This document shows positions 33,691 to 41,770 of a stretch of 64,000 nt of DNA, piece by piece. Both the position numbers and the translations under genes were made by a program. This DNA is from an uncultured Desulfovibrio sp. (lineage in GTDB: Bacteria; Desulfobacterota; Desulfovibrionia; Desulfovibrionales; Desulfovibrionaceae). The DNA lies in the NCBI GenBank assembly GCA_900546145.1, contig URBN01000011.1:1-64000 (forward strand). Reading direction: 5' to 3'. Position 1 is the stretch's first letter, and every line of letters starts with the position of its first letter. The notes below the pieces were generated by a model. It was not told the origin of the DNA. It searched no databases and saw only the letters and a program-made list of their open reading frames with translations.

Positions 33691-36288
33691 TTACCTGCGC
33701 CCCGTATACAGAGCACGGCACTGCTCCAGAATTTCTTCCTTCTTGCGGGCCCGCTGCTCTTTATCGAGCATAATCATGTCAAGCTGGCGCGTATGCGTGG
33801 TCAGATGACCGGCGACAGCCAGAAGCGCTTTGCCCTCCTCGAGGGACATCCCCTCGAGCCTGGCCGTGAGGGAATCTCCCCGGATGTCCGGTTTGAAACC
33901 GAATTCCCACAGAAGATCTCCCACAAAATTCACGCGCGAAACACGGCGTTCGATATCCGCAGCGCCGCCGCGCAGGGTAAAGGACACATAGTTCTCACCA
34001 CGGCGCTCGCTCACGCGGGCCTCCACGGAAATAAAATGGAAACCAAACCGGGCGAACATGCTCATATAGATTCCGGAAACAAGAAAATAATTCTTTTCCG
34101 TGAAATACTGCGTCTGGGCAGACGGTTCGAGATTCGGATTGGTGGTCGCCTCGAAGAGGACCGACAGAAAGCCCTTGCCGTCCACAGGCGGCGGTCCTTC
34201 CCAGTCGTAAGCGTTCATGCCGTGCCAGAAGGACTGCATGGGAACAGAGGTGATGTCCCGGATGTCGATGAGAGGGCCCTTATGCGTGATCGGAGCGAAT
34301 CCCCCGCCGAGGTTAATGACCCAGAACTGCTTGGGAACCTGGTCATACAGCTGGCGTACGCGCAGTTCTGTTCCCTTCTGCTCGGACCCGAGGGCAAACA
34401 TGGCATCCAGAGCCTTGGCGTGACAGTACACAGCGATGTCACGGTATGTGCGGCAGTTGGCCGCTGTAAAATCGAGGCTCTGCGGATCCACGGTCAGGGG
34501 AGAGATATACTTCGATGCCTTATCCAGAATACGGTATACAGGTGAGGTGGGCATGTAGTCTATGGGACGTACGGCCTGCGCTGCCAGAACGTCCTGCAAT
34601 CCGGCGTACACGCAGCCATCGCTGGCCGACACGGTCACCCATTCCAGTTCCTTCAGTTTCTCCATGGCTCCCGGAAGCTGGAAAATAGTGGGAATGCGGA
34701 ACTCGCGGCAGATGTCAGCAAGACGAGAGCTCATTCTGCCCTTCTCCACAATGAGGGCGCTGACGCTGTCCAGGGCTGAGACCCAGAGGTAGTGATCATC
34801 CGGGACGACAAGGACAGCATGCGGCGGGAAATTCCTGAGATCATTCCATTTTCTGGCAATGACGGGATGTCCTGCGGCAACACCCTGATTGGCCGTCATT
34901 CCTCCGGACAGAATCGGATCGGGAAGCTTGTCCAGAAGCTCGTCCTCGGCATAATGCTTTTCTTCAGGATCCCGGAGACCTGCCTCTTCTTCCTTCTTCA
35001 TCACAGGCGTAGCTGCGCGCTGCCGGAGCAGGAGGTCGTGGAGGGTATGAATGTAAATTCTTCCATCCGGCGTGACAAAATATGACATGGACTGCGGACA
35101 GCCCTTGTCAGCCGCCAGCTCGGCAGCAATGCCCGCCACGCGGGACACCGTCGCTTTATCCAGACTACCAGCGAAATTTGCGCTCTCCCTTGTCACACGC
35201 ACGGCGTACGGCGGATTCGGAGAGACGGAGAAGCGGTCGGAATCCTTCTTTTCCCTCGGTTGGCCATGGAACACGTACACCTGCAGAAGTGAGCCTTCCG
35301 GCTGCAGAGGATGCGCCGTCTTCACGACGCCGCGTTTCGAGCCGCTCTCCATGGCGATGCAGGAAACGGAAAAGCCTGTGCCCGATCCGGTGAGCCCCCG
35401 GGCGCGCCGGTACACAAGCGCCTGCGCACACTGTTTCAGGGACAGAGCCCTGTGCACAGCCTCCAGTATATCTTCGTCCGGAGAGGAAAGAGGCAGAGCC
35501 TCGGGACACATATACAGCCCGTCAGACTCGTATTTTGATTCCGGAGGCCAGAGGCGTACTTTGAAGACCAGGAGCATAGGCCCGCTGTCACGGCACTCTT
35601 CCCTCAGCTCATGCAACGCTGCCCTGACCGCGCCCTGCAGTTCCTGAGGCATGGGAGTTTCTCTGACTACCTGCTCGGCGCCGAGGCCCAGCCTGAGCAC
35701 GCGCTTCGTCTTAAGTCCCCCTTCTGACTGAATGCGGCGGTTGATTTCCTCGCGTATTTTTTTCTCTCCAAGGAGAAGGTCACACCCCGCTCCCGTAATC
35801 ACGAAACCGCGGGGAACGAGATCCCGGTATTTATCCGGGAGCGTGCTGAGCCGTACGGCCTCGGGGGAAGCCAGGAGTGTGCTGGAAGCGAGTTCCGGCG
35901 AATTCAGGGGAAGGATCAGGGGACCCTGTATGCGTCTGTGGAGATCATAGACGAGAGAGCTTACTTCTTTCTGAAGGACGCTGAAGCGCTTCACGAGCTC
36001 GTCCGTGTGCCTGCCATCAAGGGCCTTCAGCTGACGTACGCACTGAAAGACCTGCAGGGCAACATCCGTGCACAGGGCCCGCACCTTGTAAATGCCGAAC
36101 GGATGTTCGCAGCAGAGCGTGTATTCGATCTGCGACTCTATTTCCTGAAAACGGTTCCAGGCCGTGAGAAACATACGAAAGCGGTTGCTCAGGATAGCAA
36201 AATTTCTGTCCTGCTGCTCCTGTTCCGGTTCTTTCTTCTCTTCCTTTCTGCAGGAGGAGAGCAATGATTTCAACCAGGTAAAAGCCAT
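33691..36288 (-). CDS. Degenerate PEP-synthase-like protein (predicted pseudoenzyme)
   Basis: The 865-residue protein aligns end to end with the PEP-synthase-like protein encoded three genes downstream but has lost its catalytic residues. The VGGKMANL Lys region reads SPEAVRLS, the ALRSS Arg region reads VFKVRLWPPES, the LQSRP end of the ATP-grasp reads IHTLHDLL, and the phosphohistidine site GGTAGHLA reads GRMSSRLA (Arg for His, about residue 522). The C-terminal 270 residues are the best conserved part (GGAADIERR, FVGDLLWEFGFKPDIRGDSL, HTRQLDMIM). The frame is intact, so it is kept as a protein, perhaps as a regulatory partner or scaffold. ATG 36288 has GGAG 10 bases upstream. It heads the operon with kinase, receiver and active-looking paralog. 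Confidence 0.78.
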   Translation of the reverse strand: MAFTWLKSLLSSCRKEEKKEPEQEQQDRNFAILSNRFRMFLTAWNRFQEIESQIEYTLCCEHPFGIYKVRALCTDVALQVFQCVRQLKALDGRHTDELVKRFSVLQKEVSSLVYDLHRRIQGPLILPLNSPELASSTLLASPEAVRLSTLPDKYRDLVPRGFVITGAGCDLLLGEKKIREEINRRIQSEGGLKTKRVLRLGLGAEQVVRETPMPQELQGAVRAALHELREECRDSGPMLLVFKVRLWPPESKYESDGLYMCPEALPLSSPDEDILEAVHRALSLKQCAQALVYRRARGLTGSGTGFSVSCIAMESGSKRGVVKTAHPLQPEGSLLQVYVFHGQPREKKDSDRFSVSPNPPYAVRVTRESANFAGSLDKATVSRVAGIAAELAADKGCPQSMSYFVTPDGRIYIHTLHDLLLRQRAATPVMKKEEEAGLRDPEEKHYAEDELLDKLPDPILSGGMTANQGVAAGHPVIARKWNDLRNFPPHAVLVVPDDHYLWVSALDSVSALIVEKGRMSSRLADICREFRIPTIFQLPGAMEKLKELEWVTVSASDGCVYAGLQDVLAAQAVRPIDYMPTSPVYRILDKASKYISPLTVDPQSLDFTAANCRTYRDIAVYCHAKALDAMFALGSEQKGTELRVRQLYDQVPKQFWVINLGGGFAPITHKGPLIDIRDITSVPMQSFWHGMNAYDWEGPPPVDGKGFLSVLFEATTNPNLEPSAQTQYFTEKNYFLVSGIYMSMFARFGFHFISVEARVSERRGENYVSFTLRGGAADIERRVSRVNFVGDLLWEFGFKPDIRGDSLTARLEGMSLEEGKALLAVAGHLTTHTRQLDMIMLDKEQRARKKEEILEQCRALYTGRR

Positions 36289-36297
36289 GCGTACCAC

Positions 36298-36600
36298 ACT
36301 CCGGAACCGCCAGTACGAAAAAGGAACAGCCTGTCTGCTCTTCTGAAGAAGCTAGCACCTAACAAAATCTAGGGCAAGGCAGGTACAAAACATTTTAGAA
36401 ATTTTTCACAAGCAATCCGGCCATGGATCCGGTAAGCCGCAGGCCAGGAAGAACAGCTCAGGGCCGGCCCCCAATAAAAACGTTTAAGCTCCCTCTCCCT
36501 GCGGCTGGAAGAAGGGAATCATAGTCGTTTTTTCCCCTCTCCCATCACGGGGACGGGCAGGATATGAATCTTCCTCCCTGCGCTGTACGTCCCGCGGGTA
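36298..36600. other. Upstream region of the PEP-synthase-like/two-component operon
   Basis: About 300 bases with low coding potential. It holds a CTAGATTTTGTT motif on the minus strand (36364-36374) shared with two other upstream regions. A clear sigma-70 promoter is not evident. The far end is the dcw terminator. Confidence 0.4.
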
Positions 36601-36629
36601 AAAAAAAGCCTGCACCATGGGTGCAAGCT
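36601..36629 (-). terminator. Rho-independent terminator at the end of the dcw cluster
   Basis: A minus-strand AGCTTGCACC/GGTGCAGGCT stem with loop CAT is followed by seven or more T residues, 26 bases past the CxxC protein gene. Confidence 0.92.
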
Positions 36630-36654
36630 CTGCCGTGCGGATAAAGTCGGCGTT

Positions 36655-36858
36655 TCAGATACGGTCGATGAAGCAGTTGTTCAGGAAGTCTTCCATGGCT
36701 TCATCGGCTTTTTCAATAAAGTCCCGGAGGGGAAAGGTCTGACCGCAGGAAGGACAGACCATGTAGGCCTTATGGCAGGTCCGCGCGATCTTAAGTTTCT
36801 TGCCGCAGGCAGGGCAGGATAGCGAGGTCTGAGCCTCACGTGCTGCGAAATATCCCAT
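36655..36858 (-). CDS. Small dual-CxxC zinc-ribbon-like protein
   Basis: The 67-residue protein has two CxxC pairs, SCPACGKKLK and VCPSCGQTF, spaced 20 residues apart as in a zinc ribbon, followed by an acidic C-terminus (EKADEAMEDFLNNCF). ATG 36858 has GGAGAA upstream; the longer in-frame extension is low-quality sequence. Small dual-CxxC proteins occur in Desulfovibrio-type genomes and, as I recall, include selenocysteine variants; this one has Cys at all four positions. It follows ftsZ by 136 bases and shares the terminator of that transcript. The function is unknown. Confidence 0.75.
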   Translation of the reverse strand: MGYFAAREAQTSLSCPACGKKLKIARTCHKAYMVCPSCGQTFPLRDFIEKADEAMEDFLNNCFIDRI

Positions 36859-36994
36859 TTTGGTTCTCCAGTATGCAGGCTGTTCTTCCGGCATGCCGGA
36901 AGAACGCCGGCTCAGGGGGGCCCGGGCGTGGGCCCCCCAGGGGCATTTCAAGGCTGAAGAGGCGGGGCCTTGAAAAATCAGAGATCAGGCTGGA

Positions 36995-38347
36995 CTAGTC
37001 CATCTGCTTCCTGATGAAAGTCGGCATGCTCAGGTCATCCTCATACTGGAAGTCGAGCTCGCCGGGACGATGGGCATTCATGCCATCATGGTCGCCATGA
37101 CGGGACTCGGTTTTCCAGCGCTCCTGGGCATCGCGGACGAACTGGCTGCGGGCCTTACGTGCGTCCTGCTGGAACCCCTGAGCCTGCTGTACATCGCTGA
37201 AGTCCACGCGGTTGCCCATGGGCTGGGAAGCAGGCTGATAGTAAGAGGGCTGGGGAGCAGGCTGATAGGCTCCGGGCTGGGCAGCGGGCTGGCTGGGACG
37301 GACGGAAGGCTGGGGACGGACTACACGCTGCGTGGGACGTTCGAAAGGAGGTTTGACCTCGGGAGTAACGGACGGTTCGATACCGGTGGCCACCACGGTG
37401 ACACGGATCTCGTCCTCGAGTTTTTCATCGAAGAGGATACCAAACTTGATGTTCGCCTCTTCGGGAACCTCGCTGCGGATCTTCTCGCCGATGAGTTCCA
37501 TTTCCTCGCCGGAGATATCGTCAGAAGCGGTGATGTTGTACAGAATGGCCTTGGCGCTCGACAGGGAGACGTCCTCGAGGAGAGGAGAGGTAATGGCGCT
37601 GCGGACAGCTTCCTCGGCGCGGTTTTCGCCCTTGCCGGAGCCCATGCCCATAAGGGCAAGACCGGATTCGGCCATGGCAGTGCGTACGTCAGCGAAGTCA
37701 ACGTTCAGGTAGCCGGGCTGGGTGATGACGTCAGAGATGCCCTTGACGCCGTAGTAAAGCACATCGTTGGCCTTGCGCATCAGTTCCTTCAGGGGAGTCT
37801 TTTTGGGGGCGAAGGTCATGATGCGGTCATTGGGGATAGTAATGAGGCAGTCCACGTGCTTGGAAAGTTCTTCTATGCCTGTCTTGGCGTAGTTGGCTCG
37901 CCTCTGTCCCTCGAAGGTAAAGGGCCGGGTCACGACAGCCACAGCAAGAGCGCCGCAGGACTTGGCGACTTCAGCCACGACAGGCGCAGCACCGGTTCCG
38001 GTACCGCCGCCCATGCCGGCTGTGATGAAGACCATTTCAGCACCGGTCAGAGCTTCCTCGATGGCCTGCTTGCTTTCTTCAGCGGCCTGTTCGCCAACGG
38101 AAGGATTGGAGCCGGCTCCGAGGCCGCGCGTCAGCTTTTCACCTAGCTGGATATGCGTCTGGGCAGGGTTCTTGTTGAGGGCCTGCAAATCGGTATTGGC
38201 GCAGATGAAGTCAACACCGGAAAGGCCTGACTCAATCATGTTCTGCACGGCGTTGCAGCCGCCTCCGCCCACACCAACAACCAGAATCTTGGCGTTGCCG
38301 CTCATTGCTGGAGTCTCAACGATCTGATCCATGATAGATTCTGACAT
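36995..38347 (-). CDS. ftsZ: Cell division protein FtsZ
   Basis: Tubulin-like GTPase that polymerises into the division ring. The 450-residue protein has the GTP-binding GGGGCNAV loop and tubulin signature GGGTGTGAAPVVAEVA, and the T7 loop NVDFADVRTAM with catalytic Asp. A Pro/Gln-rich linker (about 330-400) is followed by the conserved C-terminal peptide ending MPTFIRKQMD, which binds FtsA and other partners. The linker is relatively long. It lies 102 bases after ftsA at the end of the dcw cluster. Confidence 0.98.
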   Translation of the reverse strand: MSESIMDQIVETPAMSGNAKILVVGVGGGGCNAVQNMIESGLSGVDFICANTDLQALNKNPAQTHIQLGEKLTRGLGAGSNPSVGEQAAEESKQAIEEALTGAEMVFITAGMGGGTGTGAAPVVAEVAKSCGALAVAVVTRPFTFEGQRRANYAKTGIEELSKHVDCLITIPNDRIMTFAPKKTPLKELMRKANDVLYYGVKGISDVITQPGYLNVDFADVRTAMAESGLALMGMGSGKGENRAEEAVRSAITSPLLEDVSLSSAKAILYNITASDDISGEEMELIGEKIRSEVPEEANIKFGILFDEKLEDEIRVTVVATGIEPSVTPEVKPPFERPTQRVVRPQPSVRPSQPAAQPGAYQPAPQPSYYQPASQPMGNRVDFSDVQQAQGFQQDARKARSQFVRDAQERWKTESRHGDHDGMNAHRPGELDFQYEDDLSMPTFIRKQMD

Positions 38348-38449
38348 AAAACCGCTCCTCTACATTGCTTGAAATGCCCGATTGAATGTTTCTGCCGAAA
38401 TGCCCCGTGCGTCTTTCCCCACAGCCGCCCCGGCTGCGGGAAAATGAGG

Positions 38450-39730
38450 CTACGTAATATCCATAAACCAGCGCTTCATACGAGTGAGCAGTCTGGAAAA
38501 GAGAGACCCCTCTCCGCTCGGCTGTTCTTCTTCGCTTTCGGTCGAGAGTGTCGGCCGTTCGATCATCGTGAAGCCTCTTCTAAGCTCCTGTTCGGCACCG
38601 TAGCGCAGAAGGCCTACCGCGGTAGCGAACTTCGGATTGTCGACCACATCGGTAAGCCCTCCGATATTGCGCGGATAGCCGATGCGGCACGGAATGTCGA
38701 AAACCTGTTCGGCGAGCTGCTGGCAGCCCTCGATAAGGGATGCACCGCCCGTAAGAACCACGCCCGCCCTGATGCGGTCCTTGCAGCCGGAAGCCACTAT
38801 GGTCTTGTTCACGTAGTTGAGGATTTCCTCCATACGCGGCTCACAGATATCCGCCAGCACCTGGCGGCGGAGCTTCTGCGGCGGACGGCCGCCGACGCTC
38901 GGAACTTCGAGCGCTTCGTCGCTCTGGACGAGATCCCTGAGAACACAGCCATACTTGACCTTGATTTTCTCGGCGCTTTTGTTGGGAGTGCGCAGGCCGA
39001 AGGCAATGTCGCTCGTCAGCATGGAGCCGCCCAGGGGAACGACGGCCGTATGCTTTATGGCGTTGTTTTCAAAAATCGCTATATCAGACGTGCCACCGCC
39101 GATATCCACCAGCGCCACGCCGATCTCCCTCTCTTCATCGGTGAGAACAGCCTTGGCAGAAGCCAGGGATTCAAGGGCGATGTCCGCGACGTCGAGACCT
39201 GCGCGGTTGCAGGAGCGGACGATGTTCTGGGCGCTCGAAACAGCGGCCGTGACGATATGCACGTTCACCTCGAGCCGCACGCCGGCCATTCCTATGGGAT
39301 CCACGATACCGCGCTGGTTGTCGACGATATATTCCTGTGGGAGAGTATGAATGACTTCTCGGTCGGAAGGAATGGCCACGGCTCTCGCAGCGTCAAGAAC
39401 TCTGTCAACATCGTGCGTCGTCACTTCATTACCCTGGATGGCAATGACGCCATGGGAGTTGATGCCCATGATGTGGCTGCCGGCTATGCCGACATACACA
39501 GAACGGATATCGCAGCCGGCCATCTGTCCGGCCGTCGTCACGGCCTGCTGGATGGACTTCACGGTATCCTCAATGTTGACGACCATGCCCTTGCGCAGTC
39601 CTTTGGACTCGCTGTCGCCTATACCTACGATCTTGACCTGCCCGTCGGTGTCAACCTCGCCGACGACGGCGCAGACTTTCGTGGTGCCTATGTCCAGCCC
39701 TACAATGAGTGCTGTATCAGTCTTCTCCAT
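38450..39730 (-). CDS. ftsA: Cell division protein FtsA
   Basis: Actin-like ATPase that tethers FtsZ to the membrane. The 426-residue protein has phosphate-1 VGLDIGTTKVCAVVGE, a 1C/SHS2 domain (about 85-165), phosphate-2 LVDIGGGTSDIAIF, and adenosine GVVLTGGASLIEG motifs. It ends in an amphipathic membrane-targeting helix (LFSRLLTRMKRWFMDIT). ATG 39730 has GGGAG upstream. It follows ftsQ by 37 bases. Confidence 0.97.
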   Translation of the reverse strand: MEKTDTALIVGLDIGTTKVCAVVGEVDTDGQVKIVGIGDSESKGLRKGMVVNIEDTVKSIQQAVTTAGQMAGCDIRSVYVGIAGSHIMGINSHGVIAIQGNEVTTHDVDRVLDAARAVAIPSDREVIHTLPQEYIVDNQRGIVDPIGMAGVRLEVNVHIVTAAVSSAQNIVRSCNRAGLDVADIALESLASAKAVLTDEEREIGVALVDIGGGTSDIAIFENNAIKHTAVVPLGGSMLTSDIAFGLRTPNKSAEKIKVKYGCVLRDLVQSDEALEVPSVGGRPPQKLRRQVLADICEPRMEEILNYVNKTIVASGCKDRIRAGVVLTGGASLIEGCQQLAEQVFDIPCRIGYPRNIGGLTDVVDNPKFATAVGLLRYGAEQELRRGFTMIERPTLSTESEEEQPSGEGSLFSRLLTRMKRWFMDIT

Positions 39731-39767
39731 TATCGACTCCCAACTGTATATCCCCAAAATCCCTTAT

Positions 39768-40886
39768 TTAGCGTAATTGCTGGCGCAGTGAGACCCAGAC
39801 GCTGCCATCTGCCGCCCTGGCTTCCTGAACCATGCCGAGCTCCCTTCGGCGGGCCAGGTCGCCGATGGCCACTCCGAGCCGGGAAAGATTCCCTTCCCAG
39901 TCGTCCGGGGCCAGCGACAGCCGCATTTCCCTGTCTTCCAGGTAAATCTCTACTCCCTTGCTGGGCGAGACATCCACCGTGGCGATGGCGCCCACCTCAA
40001 TGGGAAGTGCCCCGCTGCGCATGTCCTTCATCAGTCTTGAGAGATACGGAATGGCGTCCTCTCCACCGGACTCGATGGTCAGCATGGGCAGGGACATAAA
40101 GTTGTCGCTTTCAACCTGAGCGATGATTTCACCCCGGTCGTTGGCGTAAAAGAGCCTGTCATCATGCCGGACCCAGAAACTGGGCATACGCTCCCTGATT
40201 TTGATAACGAAACGGTCAGGCAGAAGCCGTTTGACCGAAACATCCTCAACCCAGGGCGTGGAACGCAGGCGGCGTTCCACATCGGAAATACTCACCGCAA
40301 AGCTGTTTTCCCCTTCATGCAGCCCGCCAAGCCTGAGAATCATGTCCCTGGTCAGGCGGACGTTCCCCGACACATCAATGTGCCTGGTGGTGAAGGTATC
40401 GCTCGTAAGAACCGCGTCATAAATCCAGACGGAGCCCTTGAGGAGCAGAAGCAACACGCAGACTGTGATGAGAGCCGCGATGAGCACGCCGGAAATTTTT
40501 CTGCCAAAACGCCTGAGCCCGCTGAAGTCCCGCTTGCGGCGGGGAGTTTCAGGAGCCTTTGGCGTGCTTTCCGGTTCCTGCCGGGAAACACGCCTGCGGC
40601 GCATATTGCGGCCCGCCTGCGCTTTGGAATCGGATGACTGCCTCAGAGAGGAAAATCCCCTGAAGGTGTTGGGGCTCCTCCGCTGGCGGCCTGCGCCGCC
40701 GACATCGGATCCCACGGGTGCCGATCCCGAAGCCTGGGGCCGGATCCCCTTTCCGGACTGCAGATTCAGAAGAACCTGCCTTCCGTCCACGGGTCCCCTG
40801 TTCTGGCCTCTGCCGGCATCAACCCCGCCTGTTTTCGCTGGCCGGGCATCTTTTTTCCGTTCCTTGCGGTTCAGGAAGAAAGACAC
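39768..40886 (-). CDS. ftsQ: Cell division protein FtsQ/DivIB
   Basis: Bitopic divisome protein linking early and late division proteins. The 372-residue protein has a long, basic, disordered cytoplasmic part (about 1-130) and one membrane segment (SGVLIAALITVCVLLLLL). A POTRA domain follows (TTRHIDVSGNVRLTRDMILRL...LRSTPWVEDVSVKRLLPD), then the FtsQ beta domain. It starts at GTG 40886 with GAGG 8 bases upstream and overlaps the murB end by 16 bases, which suggests translational coupling. The cytoplasmic part is longer than that of E. coli FtsQ. Confidence 0.92.
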   Translation of the reverse strand: MSFFLNRKERKKDARPAKTGGVDAGRGQNRGPVDGRQVLLNLQSGKGIRPQASGSAPVGSDVGGAGRQRRSPNTFRGFSSLRQSSDSKAQAGRNMRRRRVSRQEPESTPKAPETPRRKRDFSGLRRFGRKISGVLIAALITVCVLLLLLKGSVWIYDAVLTSDTFTTRHIDVSGNVRLTRDMILRLGGLHEGENSFAVSISDVERRLRSTPWVEDVSVKRLLPDRFVIKIRERMPSFWVRHDDRLFYANDRGEIIAQVESDNFMSLPMLTIESGGEDAIPYLSRLMKDMRSGALPIEVGAIATVDVSPSKGVEIYLEDREMRLSLAPDDWEGNLSRLGVAIGDLARRRELGMVQEARAADGSVWVSLRQQLR

Positions 40887-41767
40887 GGCAGAAACCTCAC
40901 CTCAAAATCCAGTTCAACGCCAGCCATGGCCCTGACAGCTGTTCTCGCCTCTTCAAGGAGAGCAAGGGCTTCGGATGAAGTCCCGCCCCCCAGATTCACG
41001 AGAAAATTGGCGTGCTGTTCCGAAAGGGCGACGCCGCCCTTTCTGCGCCCCCTGAATCCTGCCCGCTCGAGAAGAGCGCCCGCGGACACGCCGCAGGCTG
41101 GATTCCGGAAGACACAGCCCGCACTGCGGGCCGTGATGGGCTGCCTGGATTTCTTCATCTGGAAATTATGCTGCATGCCGGCCGCCACATCCTGACTGGT
41201 TGAACGGGAGAGACGGAACACGGCAGAAACAACAAGAAAACTGCCAGTCAGGCCGCACGGTCTGAAGTGGCGGTATCCTGTCTCGCAGGCATCCGGAGTC
41301 AGACGGACGAGACGGCCGCCAGACCAGATCTCAACGGAATCCAGGCTTTCGGCCGTGGAAGTTCCGAAGGAACCAGCGTTCATGGCAACCGCACCTCCCA
41401 CCGTGCCGGGAATTCCGGCAAGACCTTCCATGCCGGAAAGGCCTTTCTCCCGGAGGAAGGCAAGAAGAACGGAAAGGGAAATTCCCGCTCCGCAGGAAAC
41501 CAGAACCCTGCCATCAGCTGTTTCATCCCCGAGGACCGCCGGCCCGTCCGTGAAGGCGGGCCGGACGAGAACGGCCTCATGAGAACCGTCCAGTCCGAAG
41601 ATGTTGCTGCCCCGTCCGACCACATAGACAGGAAGGCCGAGTTCACGGATCCTGTCGTCCATGGCCGCGAGATCATCCCTGCTGCCAACGGTCAGCTCGA
41701 GAGAGCATGTGCCGCCGAGACCCAGGGTCGTGATAGCGGAGAGGCTGGGATTTCTGATCTCGAGCAT
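40871..41767 (-). CDS. murB: UDP-N-acetylenolpyruvoylglucosamine reductase MurB
   Basis: FAD enzyme that reduces UDP-GlcNAc-enolpyruvate to UDP-MurNAc. The 298 residues include the FAD-binding VVGRGSNIF, GIPGTVGGAVAMNAGSFG, and the C-terminal lobe SAGCVFRNPACGVSAGALLERAG. This is the type II form, lacking the extra loop of E. coli MurB. The catalytic Ser in the family motif G-S-x-F-x-N-P is Cys here (GCVFRNP), a substitution that could still donate the proton. The start is 3 bases after the murC stop. Confidence 0.95.
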   Translation of the reverse strand: MLEIRNPSLSAITTLGLGGTCSLELTVGSRDDLAAMDDRIRELGLPVYVVGRGSNIFGLDGSHEAVLVRPAFTDGPAVLGDETADGRVLVSCGAGISLSVLLAFLREKGLSGMEGLAGIPGTVGGAVAMNAGSFGTSTAESLDSVEIWSGGRLVRLTPDACETGYRHFRPCGLTGSFLVVSAVFRLSRSTSQDVAAGMQHNFQMKKSRQPITARSAGCVFRNPACGVSAGALLERAGFRGRRKGGVALSEQHANFLVNLGGGTSSEALALLEEARTAVRAMAGVELDFEVRFLPCLSS

Positions 41768-41770
41768 GGC

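Noticed and set aside
36364..36374. Insertion-sequence ends around the CTAG motif copies
   Set aside because: The three copies are not flanked by matching inverted repeats, target duplications or transposase fragments.
36374..36388. A sigma-54-like site (TTGTAC-N5-TTGC) before the PEP-synthase-like operon
   Set aside because: The essential GG of the -24 element is not present (TG instead), and there is no nearby enhancer-binding regulator.
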